Source: Rhodobacterales bacterium
GTDB taxonomy: Bacteria > Pseudomonadota > Alphaproteobacteria > Rhodobacterales > Rhodobacteraceae
Reading direction: 5' to 3'
Length of the DNA stretch: 64,000 nucleotides
NCBI GenBank assembly: GCA_026400355.1
Contig: JAPLPE010000015.1
Span: 62,001-126,000 of the forward strand
Of the stretch, positions 43,953 to 54,028 are shown in pieces; within the stretch, counting starts at the first letter, position 1, and every line of letters begins with the position of its first letter. A program made the position numbers and the translations under genes. The notes beneath the pieces are model-generated. The model was not told the origin of the DNA. It worked only from the letters and a program-made list of their open reading frames with translations, and did no database searches.

Positions 43953-44375
43953 TCAGCGCAGCAGTTTGCCGACCTGCGTCTGTGCCGCCATCTCGGCCTC
44001 ACCCACCGCACAATAGGTGGCATAGTCACCCTTGACGCCCCCCATGTCGGCAAACCGCGCCCATGCGACCTGGATCAGACGCTCTTTCTCGACCTTGTCG
44101 TCCATGTAGGCTTCGATCTCTTCCTCGGAATAGCCAAGTTGCCGGGCATAATCTCGCAGGCTGTACAGAAAGTTCAGCCCGTCGATGAACCGCCCTTCGA
44201 TCGTGTCGCACTTGTCGCTGATCTCATACGCGATGGCGGTGCTGATCAGCCCTTCACTCACATAGGTCTGGTCTTTCAATGGCGGCAAGGCCGCCGATGC
44301 GCCTGCGAAAAGGCCAAAGCCCAGAATAAGGGCCACTGTCTTGATATAGGGACGGTTGAAAGCGTCACGGATCAT
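43953..44375 (-). CDS. DUF5333-like protein, nuo-associated
   Basis: This 140-residue protein has a signal-type N-terminus (YIKTVALILGFGLFAGASAALP) and a helical body (LISTAIAYEISDKCDTIEGRFIDGLNFLYSLRDYARQLGYSEEEIEAYM in part) with a second Cys near the end (YATYCAVGEAEM). I recognise it as the DUF5333 family, small proteins encoded with nuo genes in Rhodobacterales; their function is not established. The start at 44375 has GGAG eight bases upstream. It lies at the 3' end of the nuoF-side part of the cluster, convergent with the plus-strand gene. Confidence 0.75.
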   Translation of the reverse strand: MIRDAFNRPYIKTVALILGFGLFAGASAALPPLKDQTYVSEGLISTAIAYEISDKCDTIEGRFIDGLNFLYSLRDYARQLGYSEEEIEAYMDDKVEKERLIQVAWARFADMGGVKGDYATYCAVGEAEMAAQTQVGKLLR

Positions 44376-44521
44376 GATCTGCACTCCACTGGTCCGCCCG
44401 GCTCGGAACCTGCTCATCCCACCGGGCTGTTATGCAAAGAACAATGAACGGACTGCGCTGCTATTCAATATCGCGCGCCGGTTTCCTGATCACATTCAGC
44501 GGAACGTCGCCAAGCCGGGCA

Positions 44522-45007
44522 TCATTCCGCCGCCCCGGCATGATGAACATGCGCTTTGTAAAGCTGCGCCTCCTTCAACCATGGCCAGCCAAAGGCCGCT
44601 TCACTGTCGCCGTGTTCCTGCCGGTGTTTCAGCTTGGCCAGCCCCTCGGCAAGCGTGGGCCGGTGCCCCTCCGGCACCCACCACATCACGAAATGCTGCT
44701 CGCCCATCAGCGCGAACCATTCCTGCTTGCGGGCGTAGAACTGCCGGTGAACCGTATTCCAGACAAAGGCCTCAAGCGTCTCGACTGATTCCCAGACCGT
44801 CAGGTTCGACACGAACTGCGGGTCGCCGCCGATCTTCGTCTCGGTATTGCCGGTCCCCGGCTCTCCCGATCCCTCCATCATCCAGACGAATCCCGGCATT
44901 CGCTTGCCCAGTCCGTTCACCCGGTCAAGCGCCCCCATGAACTCGGCCACACGCGGGTCATCCGTGGGGGCAACCAGGCGTCCGATGTTCAACTCTGCCA
45001 GATGCAT
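44522..45007 (-). CDS. DUF3291-type protein
   Basis: This 161-residue protein shows the DUF3291 pattern: MHLAELNIGRLVAPTDDPRVAEFMGALDRVN at the N-terminus (its parts), FVWMMEGSG, and FVSNLTVWESVETLEAFVWNTVHRQFYARK. The core is that of a dimeric alpha/beta barrel related to antibiotic-biosynthesis monooxygenases. No signal peptide is present. It lies within the nuoF-nuoG interval but is separated from both neighbours by about 80-150 bases, so it may not be a strict part of the transcript. Confidence 0.85.
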   Translation of the reverse strand: MHLAELNIGRLVAPTDDPRVAEFMGALDRVNGLGKRMPGFVWMMEGSGEPGTGNTETKIGGDPQFVSNLTVWESVETLEAFVWNTVHRQFYARKQEWFALMGEQHFVMWWVPEGHRPTLAEGLAKLKHRQEHGDSEAAFGWPWLKEAQLYKAHVHHAGAAE

Positions 45008-45088
45008 GACCTATTCTCCCGCAACCCTAACCCGAACACGCTGCCCCTCGGGGGAACAGGTCCCTGAAACGACCATCATACAGCCGCT

Positions 45089-45490
45089 TTAGCACTCCAT
45101 GTAGAAAACATAATCCGCCGTCATATCGTCAAACCGCACCGTCACGTCCCGCCAGCCCGGCGCCACCGCCATGCCCCGCCCCTTGCAATAGGTGGCCAGC
45201 ACATCCGTCGCCGTCTGCCGCGCCGCGACATTCCCCACCCGGATCGCCGGCGCCAGATTCGGCAGCGGAGTCCCCGGCGGCACGGCCCGCCCACCATCCG
45301 GCAATTCCATCAGTTCGACCGTCGCAAAGTCCGGTGCCGGCTCCGCCGCGACCGGCGTCACGGGATACCGCTGGCCCAGAAAGCTGACCATCGTCACCCC
45401 CGGCCCGCCCGTCACCGAATCCACCGCGCCCGAAACCGCACCACATCCCGCCAACGCCAGCGCTGCGATCAGCGCGAAACGACTGCCCAT
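45089..45490 (-). CDS. small lipoprotein in the nuoF-nuoG interval
   Basis: This 133-residue predicted lipoprotein has signal MGSRFALIAALALAGC with lipobox LAGC. The body has RVGNVAARQTATDVLATYCKGRG and ends FDDMTADYVFYMEC, with two further cysteines. The C-terminal VxVRFDDMxADYVFYMEC layout is compact and likely disulfide-bonded. The start at 45490 is chosen because it gives the lipobox; the open frame extends upstream into the preceding gene. No known family. Confidence 0.7.
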   Translation of the reverse strand: MGSRFALIAALALAGCGAVSGAVDSVTGGPGVTMVSFLGQRYPVTPVAAEPAPDFATVELMELPDGGRAVPPGTPLPNLAPAIRVGNVAARQTATDVLATYCKGRGMAVAPGWRDVTVRFDDMTADYVFYMEC

Positions 45491-45567
45491 TCTGTCCTGC
45501 CCCTGTCTGGCGGCACCCTTCGCAGGCCGCTTCTGACCAGTATCATAACGGCAAAAGATTCCGCCTG

Positions 45568-45978
45568 TCACGCGCCCGGCGCAGCGCTTTCCAAGATTTG
45601 ACAGGGATAGGTAAAGACCCATTCATCCGTCCGCTCGTCCAGCGTGAAAACCGCGTCGCTGTAATCCGCACGGTCAAACGTCTCGCCCGGCAGGCACCGC
45701 TGAAAGAATGTGGTCAGCGCCACAAAGCTATCCGTCGTCCCGCCGATCCGCAACGTAGGATAGGAAGCCGTGTTATGGAACGTACCGCTGGGCGGAGTCA
45801 CCAGCATGCAGTCGTCTGTCACATGGGACGCGGCCACACCATAATGCGGCACCACATCCCCTGTCGGCGTATGACGGAACGTCAGGCTCTGCCCGTCCAA
45901 GTCCACCGTCTCGTCCGGCAGAACTTCGGCTGCCGCGCATGCATCCGGCAGGATCAGACCGGTAAAGGCCAGCCTCAC
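45568..45978 (-). CDS. hypothetical cysteine-containing exported protein after nuoF
   Basis: This 136-residue protein overlaps the nuoF stop by four bases. The N-terminus [19 protein letters not shown] is a short, imperfect signal peptide. The body has cysteines at [14 protein letters not shown] and [10 protein letters not shown] and reads as a beta-rich domain ([36 protein letters not shown]). No family is recognised. Its tight coupling to nuoF suggests co-expression with complex I. Confidence 0.65.
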   Translation of the reverse strand: MRLAFTGLILPDACAAAEVLPDETVDLDGQSLTFRHTPTGDVVPHYGVAASHVTDDCMLVTPPSGTFHNTASYPTLRIGGTTDSFVALTTFFQRCLPGETFDRADYSDAVFTLDERTDEWVFTYPCQILESAAPGA

Positions 45979-47258
45979 TCAGCCGCTACCCGCATGCCCC
46001 GGCCCTTGATCCGGTCCTCGATCTCGTCACGGAAGTTGCGGATCAGGCCCTGAATGGGCCAGGCCGCCGCGTCGCCCAGCGCACAGATCGTGTGGCCTTC
46101 GACCTGCTTGGTCACGTCCAGCAGCATGTCGATCTCTTCGACCGCCGCCTCGCCCTTCACCAATCGCTCCATCACCCTCATCATCCAGCCGGTCCCTTCC
46201 CGGCAGGGCGTGCACTGGCCGCAGGATTCATGCTTGTAGAACTTCGAAAGCCGCCAGATCGCCTTGATCATATCAGTCGACTGATCCATCACGATCACCG
46301 CCGCCGTGCCCAGACCCGACCGCTTCTCGCGCAGCCAGTCAAAGTCCATGATCGCCTCTTCCATCTGCTCGGCCCGCAGACAGGGAACAGAAGAGCCCCC
46401 GGGGATCACCGCCTTGAGGTTCTTCCACCCGCCCCGGATCCCGCCGCAATGCTTGTCGATCAGTTCCTTGAAAGGGATCGACATCTCCTCCTCGACCACG
46501 CAGGGGTTGTTCACATGGCCCGAGATGGCGAACAGCTTGGTCCCCGTATTGTTCGGACGGCCAAAACCCGCAAACCACGCCGCGCCACGCCGCAGGATCG
46601 TCGGCACCACGGCAATCGATTCAACATTGTTCACAGTCGTCGGGCAGCCATAAAGACCCGCACCGGCCGGGAAAGGCGGCTTCATCCGCGGCATCCCCTT
46701 CTTGCCCTCAAGGCTTTCCAGCAGCGCAGTTTCCTCGCCGCAGATATAGGCGCCGGCCCCGTGATGCAGATAGATGTCGAAATCCCAGCCCGACCCGCAG
46801 GCATTCTTGCCAACCAGCCCCGCATCATAGGCCACGTCGATGGCGTTCTGAAGGGCTTCCTTCTCGCGGACATACTCACCCCGGATGTAGATGTAGCAGG
46901 CATGCGCCCCCATCGCGAAAGACGCGATCAGGCAACCCTCCACCAGCGTATGCGGGTCATGCCGCATGATCTCGCGGTCCTTGCAGGTCCCGGGCTCTGA
47001 TTCGTCAGCATTCACCACCAGATAAGCCGGACGACCGTCCGTCTCCTTGGGCATGAATGACCACTTGAGCCCCGTCGGGAAGCCCGCGCCACCACGGCCC
47101 CGCAGACCGGACGCCTTCATCTCGTTGATGATCCAGTCCCGGCCTTTGCCAAGGATGTCCTTGGTGCCGTCCCAGTGTCCGCGCATCTGCGCGCCCTTCA
47201 GGCTGCGGTCATGCATCCCGTAAAGGTTGGTAAAAATCCGGTCCTGATCCTTGAGCAT
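45975..47258 (-). CDS. nuoF: NADH-quinone oxidoreductase subunit F
   Basis: NuoF binds NADH and FMN and holds [4Fe-4S] cluster N3; it is the electron entry point of complex I. The 427-residue protein has [17 protein letters not shown] (NADH/FMN loop), [14 protein letters not shown], and the cluster motif [16 protein letters not shown] with a further Cys in [14 protein letters not shown]. Length is normal (about 430). It is four bases after the DUF5337-like gene and overlaps the next small gene by four. Confidence 0.97.
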   Translation of the reverse strand: MLKDQDRIFTNLYGMHDRSLKGAQMRGHWDGTKDILGKGRDWIINEMKASGLRGRGGAGFPTGLKWSFMPKETDGRPAYLVVNADESEPGTCKDREIMRHDPHTLVEGCLIASFAMGAHACYIYIRGEYVREKEALQNAIDVAYDAGLVGKNACGSGWDFDIYLHHGAGAYICGEETALLESLEGKKGMPRMKPPFPAGAGLYGCPTTVNNVESIAVVPTILRRGAAWFAGFGRPNNTGTKLFAISGHVNNPCVVEEEMSIPFKELIDKHCGGIRGGWKNLKAVIPGGSSVPCLRAEQMEEAIMDFDWLREKRSGLGTAAVIVMDQSTDMIKAIWRLSKFYKHESCGQCTPCREGTGWMMRVMERLVKGEAAVEEIDMLLDVTKQVEGHTICALGDAAAWPIQGLIRNFRDEIEDRIKGRGMRVAAE

Positions 47259-47262
47259 CTGC

Positions 47263-47487
47263 TCACCCCTTGTCGTTCTGGCGCATCCGCCAGACTTGGT
47301 ACGTCATCCACAAGGCAAAGCCGAATCCGGCCAGTGCCATCAGGTCAAACAGGGCCAATGTCCGGTTGGACAGGCCAAGTTGACCGCCTGCAAACGTGGT
47401 CGCAATCCAGAACAGCGCCGTTCCCGCCATGACAATCGCCGCCCTGCGGCCTGCCTTGGCGATCTGTTCGTCCTTTTCTGCGCCCAT
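47263..47487 (-). CDS. DUF5337-like small membrane protein, nuo-associated
   Basis: This 74-residue protein has two hydrophobic segments ([21 protein letters not shown] and [20 protein letters not shown]) joined by a short loop and ends in a charged tail. I recognise it as the DUF5337 family, found in nuo loci of Rhodobacterales; its role is unknown, but the position directly before nuoF (four bases) hints at an assembly or stability function. Coding potential is good and the start is unambiguous. Confidence 0.8.
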   Translation of the reverse strand: MGAEKDEQIAKAGRRAAIVMAGTALFWIATTFAGGQLGLSNRTLALFDLMALAGFGFALWMTYQVWRMRQNDKG

Positions 47488-47505
47488 GAATGCCTTGGCA
47501 ACCCG

Positions 47506-48144
47506 TCAGGTCGCCTCACCCCTCTGCACGGCCAGCGAATGTTCGGTTTCGCCGCCGGCTGCCAGTAATCTTGCCTGATCGACCCATTGATCGCGGGTCA
47601 CCCGGCCCTTGAACCCTTCCAGATTCTCGTCGACCCAAGCCACCTCGGCCGCGCGCCATGATGCGATCTGTTCGAAATGGAACACGCCCAGCGAATGCAG
47701 CAACTGCTCAAGCTTCGGCCCGACCCCCTTGATCTCCTTGAGATCATCGGGCTGCCCGTTCCGCGCCGCCGCCAGCATCTCAGGCTTGCCATCCGGGGCA
47801 ACAGGCCGCTCTGCCGCTACAGCCACATGAACAGTTGCCGTCGCAGCGACCGGCCTTACGACCGGCGCGGGCGCAGGCGCAGGCGCATGGCCTGCAGGTA
47901 CATTATGCGGCCAGTAATTCTTCTGGGTTGACCCGAACTGCGACATCCTTGGCAAAGGACGGCACAACACCGCGCTAAGCCCAAGGCCCGCCACGACAAA
48001 CACCAGACCACCGCTGAACACCGCGCCGGGCCACGAAAACTCGCCAAGCACAGCCAGCATCATCATGGCGATAAAGCCAAAGAACGCCCCCATGCTCCAA
48101 CAGCCAACGGCACAGCGCAGTGCGCCATTCTCCTCGTTCATCAT
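47506..48144 (-). CDS. membrane protein sharing the NuoE C-terminal helical domain
   Basis: This 212-residue protein has two membrane helices (GCWSMGAFFGFIAMMML and WPGAVFSGGLVFVVAGLG), an Ala/Pro-rich linker (AGHAPAPAPAPVV) and a C-terminal helix-hairpin-helix-like domain at residues 140-212 (GVGPKLEQLLHSLGVFHFEQ). That domain closely matches the C-terminus of NuoE from the gene just upstream. Such domains are sometimes annotated as predicted flap-endonuclease-like 5' nuclease; here the anchoring and location make a DNA role unlikely. The start at 48144 has GGAGAGGA directly upstream. Confidence 0.8.
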   Translation of the reverse strand: MMNEENGALRCAVGCWSMGAFFGFIAMMMLAVLGEFSWPGAVFSGGLVFVVAGLGLSAVLCRPLPRMSQFGSTQKNYWPHNVPAGHAPAPAPAPVVRPVAATATVHVAVAAERPVAPDGKPEMLAAARNGQPDDLKEIKGVGPKLEQLLHSLGVFHFEQIASWRAAEVAWVDENLEGFKGRVTRDQWVDQARLLAAGGETEHSLAVQRGEAT

Positions 48145-48306
48145 CGTCCTCTCCCTCACTGTTGCCGCAGCAATGCCCGGACTGTTCTCCAGCGCGGTTT
48201 GCCTGATGCATGCATAATGGATAATCCAAACCGACAATGCAAAGAGTTCCCCGAGTCCCCGCAAACCGAACTACGGTCGTCAATGGGGCCCGGTCGGCGC
48301 ACTCTC

Positions 48307-49341
48307 CTACTTCCTGCTCAGCACACGGGCCTGCTCGATCCAGTCGTCCCGTTCGATCCGGCCCTTGAAAGTTCCAAGACGGCTGTTCACCCAGGCGACC
48401 TGCGCCGGAGTCCAGTTTGCGATCTGGACAAAGTGCCAGAACCCCAATTCATGCAACAGCGCCTCAAGCTTCGGCCCTACGCCTACGATCAGCTTCAGAT
48501 CATCCCCTGCTCCGCCGCGCGGCGCGGTCAGTATCTCGGGCGCAGCTTCCTCAACCTCGACTTCGGCGGCCTTGGGTGCGACAGCCTTCGGTGCAGCAAC
48601 CTTTGCCGGACGTTCCTTCACGACCGTCCCTGACCCGGCAATCCACGGCGTCCGCAGCGGCACTTCGGTCCCGTCGACCCGCTTCACCGTGTCGCCGATA
48701 TCCACGGCCAGTTGTGCGCTGCCGTTATACTTCGTCCGCCCGCTCTCGTGCTTGGTCAGCGACGTCAGACCCTTCATCGGTTCGGCTGCATAGCGCCCGT
48801 TCTGCGGTCCGGGCACCGGCACCCGGCCCGCAGCCATCTCGTCCAGCAGGCCCGACAACCTGGCCGGCGTCAGGTCCTCATAGTAATCCTTGCCGATCTG
48901 CGCCATCGGCGCATTCGTGCAGGCGCCCAGGCACTCGACCTCTTCCCAGGAAAACCTGCCATCCGCCGACAGATGATGCGCCTTGGGCGAAATCTTGTCC
49001 TTGCAGACCTGCATAAGATCCTCGGACCCGCAGAGCATGCAGGACAAAGTCCCGCAGACCTGCACATGCGCAATCGATCCGACGGGCTGCAGCTGGAACA
49101 TGAAGTAGAACGTCGCAACCTCAAGCGCCCGGATATAGGCCAGACCCAGCATCTTCGCCACATGCTCGATCGCGGGCCGGGTCAGCCAGCCCTCCTGCTC
49201 CTGGGCCCGCCACAAAAGCGGGATGATCGCACTGGCCTGACGCCCGGCGGGATACTTCGCAATCTGCCCCTCCGCCCAGGCCTGATTGGCGGGCGTAAAG
49301 GCAAAGCTTGCGGGCTGGTCATGGTAAAGTCTGCGCAGCAT
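48307..49341 (-). CDS. nuoE: NADH-quinone oxidoreductase subunit E with C-terminal extension
   Basis: NuoE carries [2Fe-2S] cluster N1a in the NADH module. The first ~165 residues are the normal subunit, with cluster ligands in [13 protein letters not shown] and [10 protein letters not shown]. The remaining ~180 residues are an extension: an Ala/Pro/Glu-rich linker ([20 protein letters not shown]) and a helix-hairpin-helix-like domain at 287-344 ([20 protein letters not shown]). The E. coli subunit is about 166 residues, so the extension doubles it. The ATG at 49341 is preferred over longer frames because the N-terminus [15 protein letters not shown] matches relatives. Confidence 0.95.
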   Translation of the reverse strand: MLRRLYHDQPASFAFTPANQAWAEGQIAKYPAGRQASAIIPLLWRAQEQEGWLTRPAIEHVAKMLGLAYIRALEVATFYFMFQLQPVGSIAHVQVCGTLSCMLCGSEDLMQVCKDKISPKAHHLSADGRFSWEEVECLGACTNAPMAQIGKDYYEDLTPARLSGLLDEMAAGRVPVPGPQNGRYAAEPMKGLTSLTKHESGRTKYNGSAQLAVDIGDTVKRVDGTEVPLRTPWIAGSGTVVKERPAKVAAPKAVAPKAAEVEVEEAAPEILTAPRGGAGDDLKLIVGVGPKLEALLHELGFWHFVQIANWTPAQVAWVNSRLGTFKGRIERDDWIEQARVLSRK

Positions 49342-49354
49342 CAGGTCATTCCGG

Positions 49355-49480
49355 TCAAAAGAGAGGGACGGCGAAGATCGCCGACAGCACGAAGGCCAGA
49401 GTCGGCGCTCCGAGCATTTCGAATACCGCAAAGGTCAGCATCACTGGCAGACCATCCATCATCATCGGTGCGGCTTCCAT
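49355..49480 (-). CDS. candidate 41-residue membrane ORF
   Basis: This short frame encodes 41 residues, beginning [20 protein letters not shown] and ending SAIFAVPLF, with a long hydrophobic stretch that could be a single membrane helix. The ATG overlaps the stop of the preceding lipoprotein gene in a TGATG arrangement, and its stop is 13 bases before the nuoE start, so it fills the gap exactly. There is no separate ribosome site. It may be real and coupled, or only a spacer; mass spectrometry or ribosome profiling would decide. Confidence 0.45.
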   Translation of the reverse strand: MEAAPMMMDGLPVMLTFAVFEMLGAPTLAFVLSAIFAVPLF

Positions 49481-49797
49481 CAGATACACTTATCCGTCAG
49501 TACCCGGATCGTCCCCGTCGCCGCCACTTCGGCCCGGCCTGCCGCTGCAAGCTGCGGCGTGATCTCCACAAGCTGATCTTGTGTCAGGTTGGCCTGCAGC
49601 AGGATGGACTCGACATTACTGGCCGTCAGCACGCAGTTCTGGGATTCGATCGCCGCCACCAGTCGCTCCTCGGGCGGCAGGTTCACTACCGGCGCCGCTC
49701 CCGCCGCGTCATAGGTCGTTGAAGGCGCACCGCTGCCACAGGCCGCAAGGGCCAGAAGCAAGAACATCGCAGCCAGCCTGAGATTGTCCATCGTCAT
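49480..49797 (-). CDS. small lipoprotein between nuoD and nuoE
   Basis: This 105-residue predicted lipoprotein has signal MTMDNLRLAAMFLLLALAAC with lipobox LAAC followed by GSGAPS. The mature part (PEERLVAAIESQNCVLTASNVESILLQANL in part) is helical, with cysteines at QNCVL and near the end (TDKCI). The opening MTMDN and the upstream GGGAG resemble the collagen-like gene's start. It lies 27 bases after nuoD. Function unknown. Confidence 0.75.
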   Translation of the reverse strand: MTMDNLRLAAMFLLLALAACGSGAPSTTYDAAGAAPVVNLPPEERLVAAIESQNCVLTASNVESILLQANLTQDQLVEITPQLAAAGRAEVAATGTIRVLTDKCI

Positions 49798-49824
49798 GTC
49801 GACTCCCTTTCCTCGTTATGCCGC

Positions 49825-51063
49825 CTAGCGGTCAATCTCTCCGAACACCACGTCCATCGTCCCGATGATGGCCGATACGTCGGCCAGCTGGTGCCCCTTG
49901 CAGATGTAATCCATCGCCTGCAGATGCAGGAACCCGGGCGCACGGATCTTGGCGCGGTAGGGTTTGTTCGTCCCGTCGGCCATCAGATAGACCCCGAACT
50001 CGCCCTTCGGCGCCTCGACACAGGCATAGACCTCGCCCGCAGGCACGTGGAACCCTTCAGTATAAAGCTTGAAGTGATGGATCAGCGCTTCCATTGACGT
50101 CTTCATCTCGCCACGGGTCGGCGGCGTCATCTTGCCCCGGGCCATGATATCGCCCTTCTCGACCCGCAGCTTGGCAATCGCCTGCCGGATGATCTTGGTC
50201 GATTCCCGCATTTCGGCCATGCGGCACAGATAACGGTCATAGCAATCCCCGTTCTTGCCGACCGGGATCATGAAGTCGAATTCGTCATAGCATTCATAGG
50301 GCTGCGCCCGCCGCAGGTCCCAGGCAAATCCCGAACCCCGCACCATGACGCCCGAGAAACCCCATTTCTGGATGTCATCCTCGGTCACTACGCCGATATC
50401 GGCGTTGCGCTGCTTGAAGATGCGGTTTTCCGTAAGTAGCCCGTCGATATCATCCAGCACCTTGGGGAAACGGACCGCCCATGCGTCGATATCCTCGATC
50501 AGTTCCGGCGTGAGATCCTGATGCACCCCGCCCGGACGGAAGTAGGCCGCATGCAACCGCGCCCCGCAGGCCCGCTCATAGAACACCATGAGCTTCTCGC
50601 GTTCCTCAAAACCCCAAAGCGGCGGCGTCAGCGCCCCCACGTCCATGGCCTGCGTCGTGACGTTCAGTAGGTGGTTCAGCACCCGTCCGATTTCGCAATA
50701 CAGCACCCGGATCAGCGAGGCCCGGCGCGGCACCACTGTCCCCGTCAGCTTCTCGATCGCCAGACACCAGGCATGTTCCTGATTCATCGGCGCCACATAG
50801 TCCAGCCGGTCGAAATACGGCAGATTCTGCAGATAGGTCCGGCTTTCCATCAGCTTCTCGGTCCCGCGATGCAGCAGGCCGATATGCGGGTCGCAGCGCT
50901 CCACGATCTCGCCGTCAAGCTCAAGTACAAGCCGAAGAACACCATGTGCGGCCGGGTGCTGCGGACCAAAGTTGATGTTGAAGTTACGGATCCTCTGTTC
51001 GCCCGTAAGCGCATCCTGAGTACCGTCGCTATAGGTGTTACGCCGTATATCGCCGTCCATCAT
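49825..51063 (-). CDS. nuoD: NADH-quinone oxidoreductase subunit D
   Basis: NuoD is the 49-kDa-type subunit that forms the quinone site with NuoB. The 412-residue protein has the signature [18 protein letters not shown] near the N-terminus (conserved His and Arg), [25 protein letters not shown] in part, and the C-terminal DVVFGEIDR, which is invariant in this subunit. The start at 51063 overlaps the sulfotransferase stop by four bases (ATGA); an alternative Met follows directly. Unlike in E. coli, NuoC and NuoD are separate proteins here. Confidence 0.97.
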   Translation of the reverse strand: MMDGDIRRNTYSDGTQDALTGEQRIRNFNINFGPQHPAAHGVLRLVLELDGEIVERCDPHIGLLHRGTEKLMESRTYLQNLPYFDRLDYVAPMNQEHAWCLAIEKLTGTVVPRRASLIRVLYCEIGRVLNHLLNVTTQAMDVGALTPPLWGFEEREKLMVFYERACGARLHAAYFRPGGVHQDLTPELIEDIDAWAVRFPKVLDDIDGLLTENRIFKQRNADIGVVTEDDIQKWGFSGVMVRGSGFAWDLRRAQPYECYDEFDFMIPVGKNGDCYDRYLCRMAEMRESTKIIRQAIAKLRVEKGDIMARGKMTPPTRGEMKTSMEALIHHFKLYTEGFHVPAGEVYACVEAPKGEFGVYLMADGTNKPYRAKIRAPGFLHLQAMDYICKGHQLADVSAIIGTMDVVFGEIDR

Positions 51064-51959
51064 GCCGCCATCCTTGCCAGATTGTCCTGCCATTCGCGTG
51101 GCAGAGGGCCCATCTCGCGGGCCGCCCAGTCATACTGGTCCTTCAGAAATTTCACCGCCGCAGGGATCAGGTCCTCGCGAAGTGCCACCTTCGGCCCTTC
51201 GTGAACCTTGCCTTCCGGCATCCTCCCCGAAAAACCGATCCCGAGAAAGGCGCACATGTCGCGCAGGCCCGCCTCGGTGAACAGCCGTTCGCAATACTCG
51301 ATCCGCAGCATCCCTGCCGGAATCGCTCGTTTCAGCCGCGCCACCGTCCCCGGATAATCACCACGTTCCACGATATGCCGTTCCTGCCCGCGGTTCAGGA
51401 TTCGCCAAAGGGTCGCGTTGGCTTTCTTCTCCAGCGTTTCCTCGGGCAACAGCTTTCGCTCGGCCTGCATCCGCACATGGCTCCACAGCCGGGCCAGCGG
51501 ATCGCGGACAAGATACACGAACCGCACAACCGGCCGCAGCGCAGCCATACGGGCAAACAACGCTTCAGACAGCAGCGCGTAGTTCGGCGTCATGTCCGCC
51601 ACGAGCATCTTGCCTTCGGCGCCTGCCGCCAGCCATCCGGCATAAGCTACATCGCCCGTCCGGTCGCCCTCAAGCACGCGGATCAGGCCTTCGATGTCGG
51701 CCACCTGCCGCGCCATATTCTCTTCCTGCCAGCGGATACCCTGCGATGCCGCCATGTCCCGGGTCGCCCGGAACGTCTCAAGCCGCTTGCGGAACGCCAC
51801 AACCTGCTTGTCCCGCACATCCGTCTCGAACGTGTCCCAGTAATGCGCTTCCTTTACCGATCTCAGCCCGCATTCGGGATGATCGGCCAATGTGCGATAG
51901 AACCATGACGTTCCCGCCTTGGTCGCACCAACACAGTAAAGAAGCGTGGGCTCTGCCAA
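51060..51959 (-). CDS. sulfotransferase between nuoC and nuoD
   Basis: This 299-residue protein is a PAPS-dependent sulfotransferase of the Sulfotransfer family. The 5'-phosphosulfate-binding loop is [19 protein letters not shown] (residues 11-29), and the 3'-phosphate-binding region is [20 protein letters not shown] (about 142-161), with the conserved RDP and Ser. No signal peptide is present. The acceptor substrate is unknown. It starts three bases after nuoC and overlaps nuoD by four, so it must be co-translated with complex I subunits, an unusual place for such an enzyme. Confidence 0.88.
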   Translation of the reverse strand: MAEPTLLYCVGATKAGTSWFYRTLADHPECGLRSVKEAHYWDTFETDVRDKQVVAFRKRLETFRATRDMAASQGIRWQEENMARQVADIEGLIRVLEGDRTGDVAYAGWLAAGAEGKMLVADMTPNYALLSEALFARMAALRPVVRFVYLVRDPLARLWSHVRMQAERKLLPEETLEKKANATLWRILNRGQERHIVERGDYPGTVARLKRAIPAGMLRIEYCERLFTEAGLRDMCAFLGIGFSGRMPEGKVHEGPKVALREDLIPAAVKFLKDQYDWAAREMGPLPREWQDNLARMAA

Positions 51960-51962
51960 GTC

Positions 51963-52562
51963 TCAGGCCTTCTTCTCGTCGCCCGGCAGCACATACTGCG
52001 CGCCTTCCCACGGAGACATGAAATCGAATTGCCGGTATTCCTGCACAAGCTTCACCGGCTCATAGACGACGCGCTTCTGCACCTCGTCATAGCGTACCTC
52101 GGTATAGCCTGTGGTCGGAAAGTCCTTGCGCAGCGGATAGCCCCGGAAGCCATAGTCGGTCAGGATGCGCCGCAGGTCCGGATGGCCCGAAAAGATCAGG
52201 CCGAACATGTCGAACACTTCGCGCTCGAACCAGTTGGCACTCGGATGCACTTCGATGATCGACGGCACCATGTCCTGCTCTGCCAAGGCCAGGCGCAACC
52301 GGATGCGGTGGTTTTGGTACATGGACAGCAGGTGATAGACCACGTCGAACCGCCGGGGCCGCCCCGGATAATCGACCGCCGTGATATCGACAAGGCTCGA
52401 AAACTTGCAGGCATTGTCGGCCTTCAGGAAATCGACAAAGGCCACGATCTGCCCCGGCACCACGTCCACGGTCAACTCGCCAAACGCGATTTCCCAGCCA
52501 GTCACGGCCTGGGGCCGCTTGGCCGCAATGTGGTTGCCGAGTTCGGTCAGCGCTTCGGACAT
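51963..52562 (-). CDS. nuoC: NADH-quinone oxidoreductase subunit C
   Basis: NuoC is the 30-kDa-type subunit of the hydrophilic arm and contacts NuoD. The 199-residue protein has [25 protein letters not shown], the family signature [39 protein letters not shown] in part, and a normal C-terminus. Length is typical of separate NuoC. It is 68 bases downstream of nuoB. Confidence 0.96.
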   Translation of the reverse strand: MSEALTELGNHIAAKRPQAVTGWEIAFGELTVDVVPGQIVAFVDFLKADNACKFSSLVDITAVDYPGRPRRFDVVYHLLSMYQNHRIRLRLALAEQDMVPSIIEVHPSANWFEREVFDMFGLIFSGHPDLRRILTDYGFRGYPLRKDFPTTGYTEVRYDEVQKRVVYEPVKLVQEYRQFDFMSPWEGAQYVLPGDEKKA

Positions 52563-52630
52563 GGGCTTAACTTTCGCAAGAATTCAGGACGTCACTTTCG
52601 CGCCTCAGCGCACGATCATGGCCATGCGCA

Positions 52631-53520
<890 letters not shown>

Positions 53521-53589
53521 GGCTTTTCCCTTGTCGCTCGGGCAGGCGGGTTTGCCCCGATCCTGCGGACAACTCTCTTGGATGACCGA

Positions 53590-53618
53590 TCCTTAAACCC
53601 CGGCTCCGGAAGGGTCAA
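53590..53618 (-). promoter_or_regulatory. candidate promoter upstream of nuoA
   Basis: Reading the minus strand, TTGACC (53618-53613) is a good -35 box and is followed after 17 bases by TAAGGA (53595-53590), a poor -10 match. It lies 70 bases before nuoA, the expected place for the complex I promoter. Confidence is limited by the weak -10. Confidence 0.35.
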
Positions 53619-53647
53619 CCAAGCCCGCGTCGCACCGCAGCATTTCC

Positions 53648-54028
53648 TTATGTCCTTGCCCCGCGGAACACTCGCACCGCACAGGCCAGCATCACAACCG
53701 TAACGGGCGCCCAAATCATCCTCTCGGGCGCCGAAGGCGTGGCAAGGTTCATCACCACGCCCAGTACGCTCATAACCAAGACGCCCCACGTGGCGGCCTT
53801 CGTCCACGGTTGCCGCGCAAGAACTCCGGCATGGGACAGGACGACAAACGCCATACCGGCCATAAGCACCACGGACGCCGAAGCCATCAATCTCTGTTGC
53901 AGCGGCAAGACGCCCGGATGAAAGCCACCCTGAGTCAGATGACCCCAGGTTGCCCCAAATATCAGTGCCAGCTGAAACAGGATAACCACACCGGCCAGCA
54001 AGGCGTAGATCCGTGCCGCGATCTTCAT
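53648..54028 (-). CDS. small four-helix membrane protein
   Basis: This 126-residue protein has four hydrophobic segments (IYALLAGVVILFQLALIFG; MASASVVLMAGMAFVVLS; TWGVLVMSVLGVVMNLA; WAPVTVVMLACAVRVF) and no conserved motif I recognise. Members of this general type are annotated only as hypothetical membrane proteins. Its ATG overlaps the stop of the preceding DUF1622-like gene by four bases, so the two are coupled. No link with nuoA, 127 bases downstream, is evident. Confidence 0.75.
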   Translation of the reverse strand: MKIAARIYALLAGVVILFQLALIFGATWGHLTQGGFHPGVLPLQQRLMASASVVLMAGMAFVVLSHAGVLARQPWTKAATWGVLVMSVLGVVMNLATPSAPERMIWAPVTVVMLACAVRVFRGART

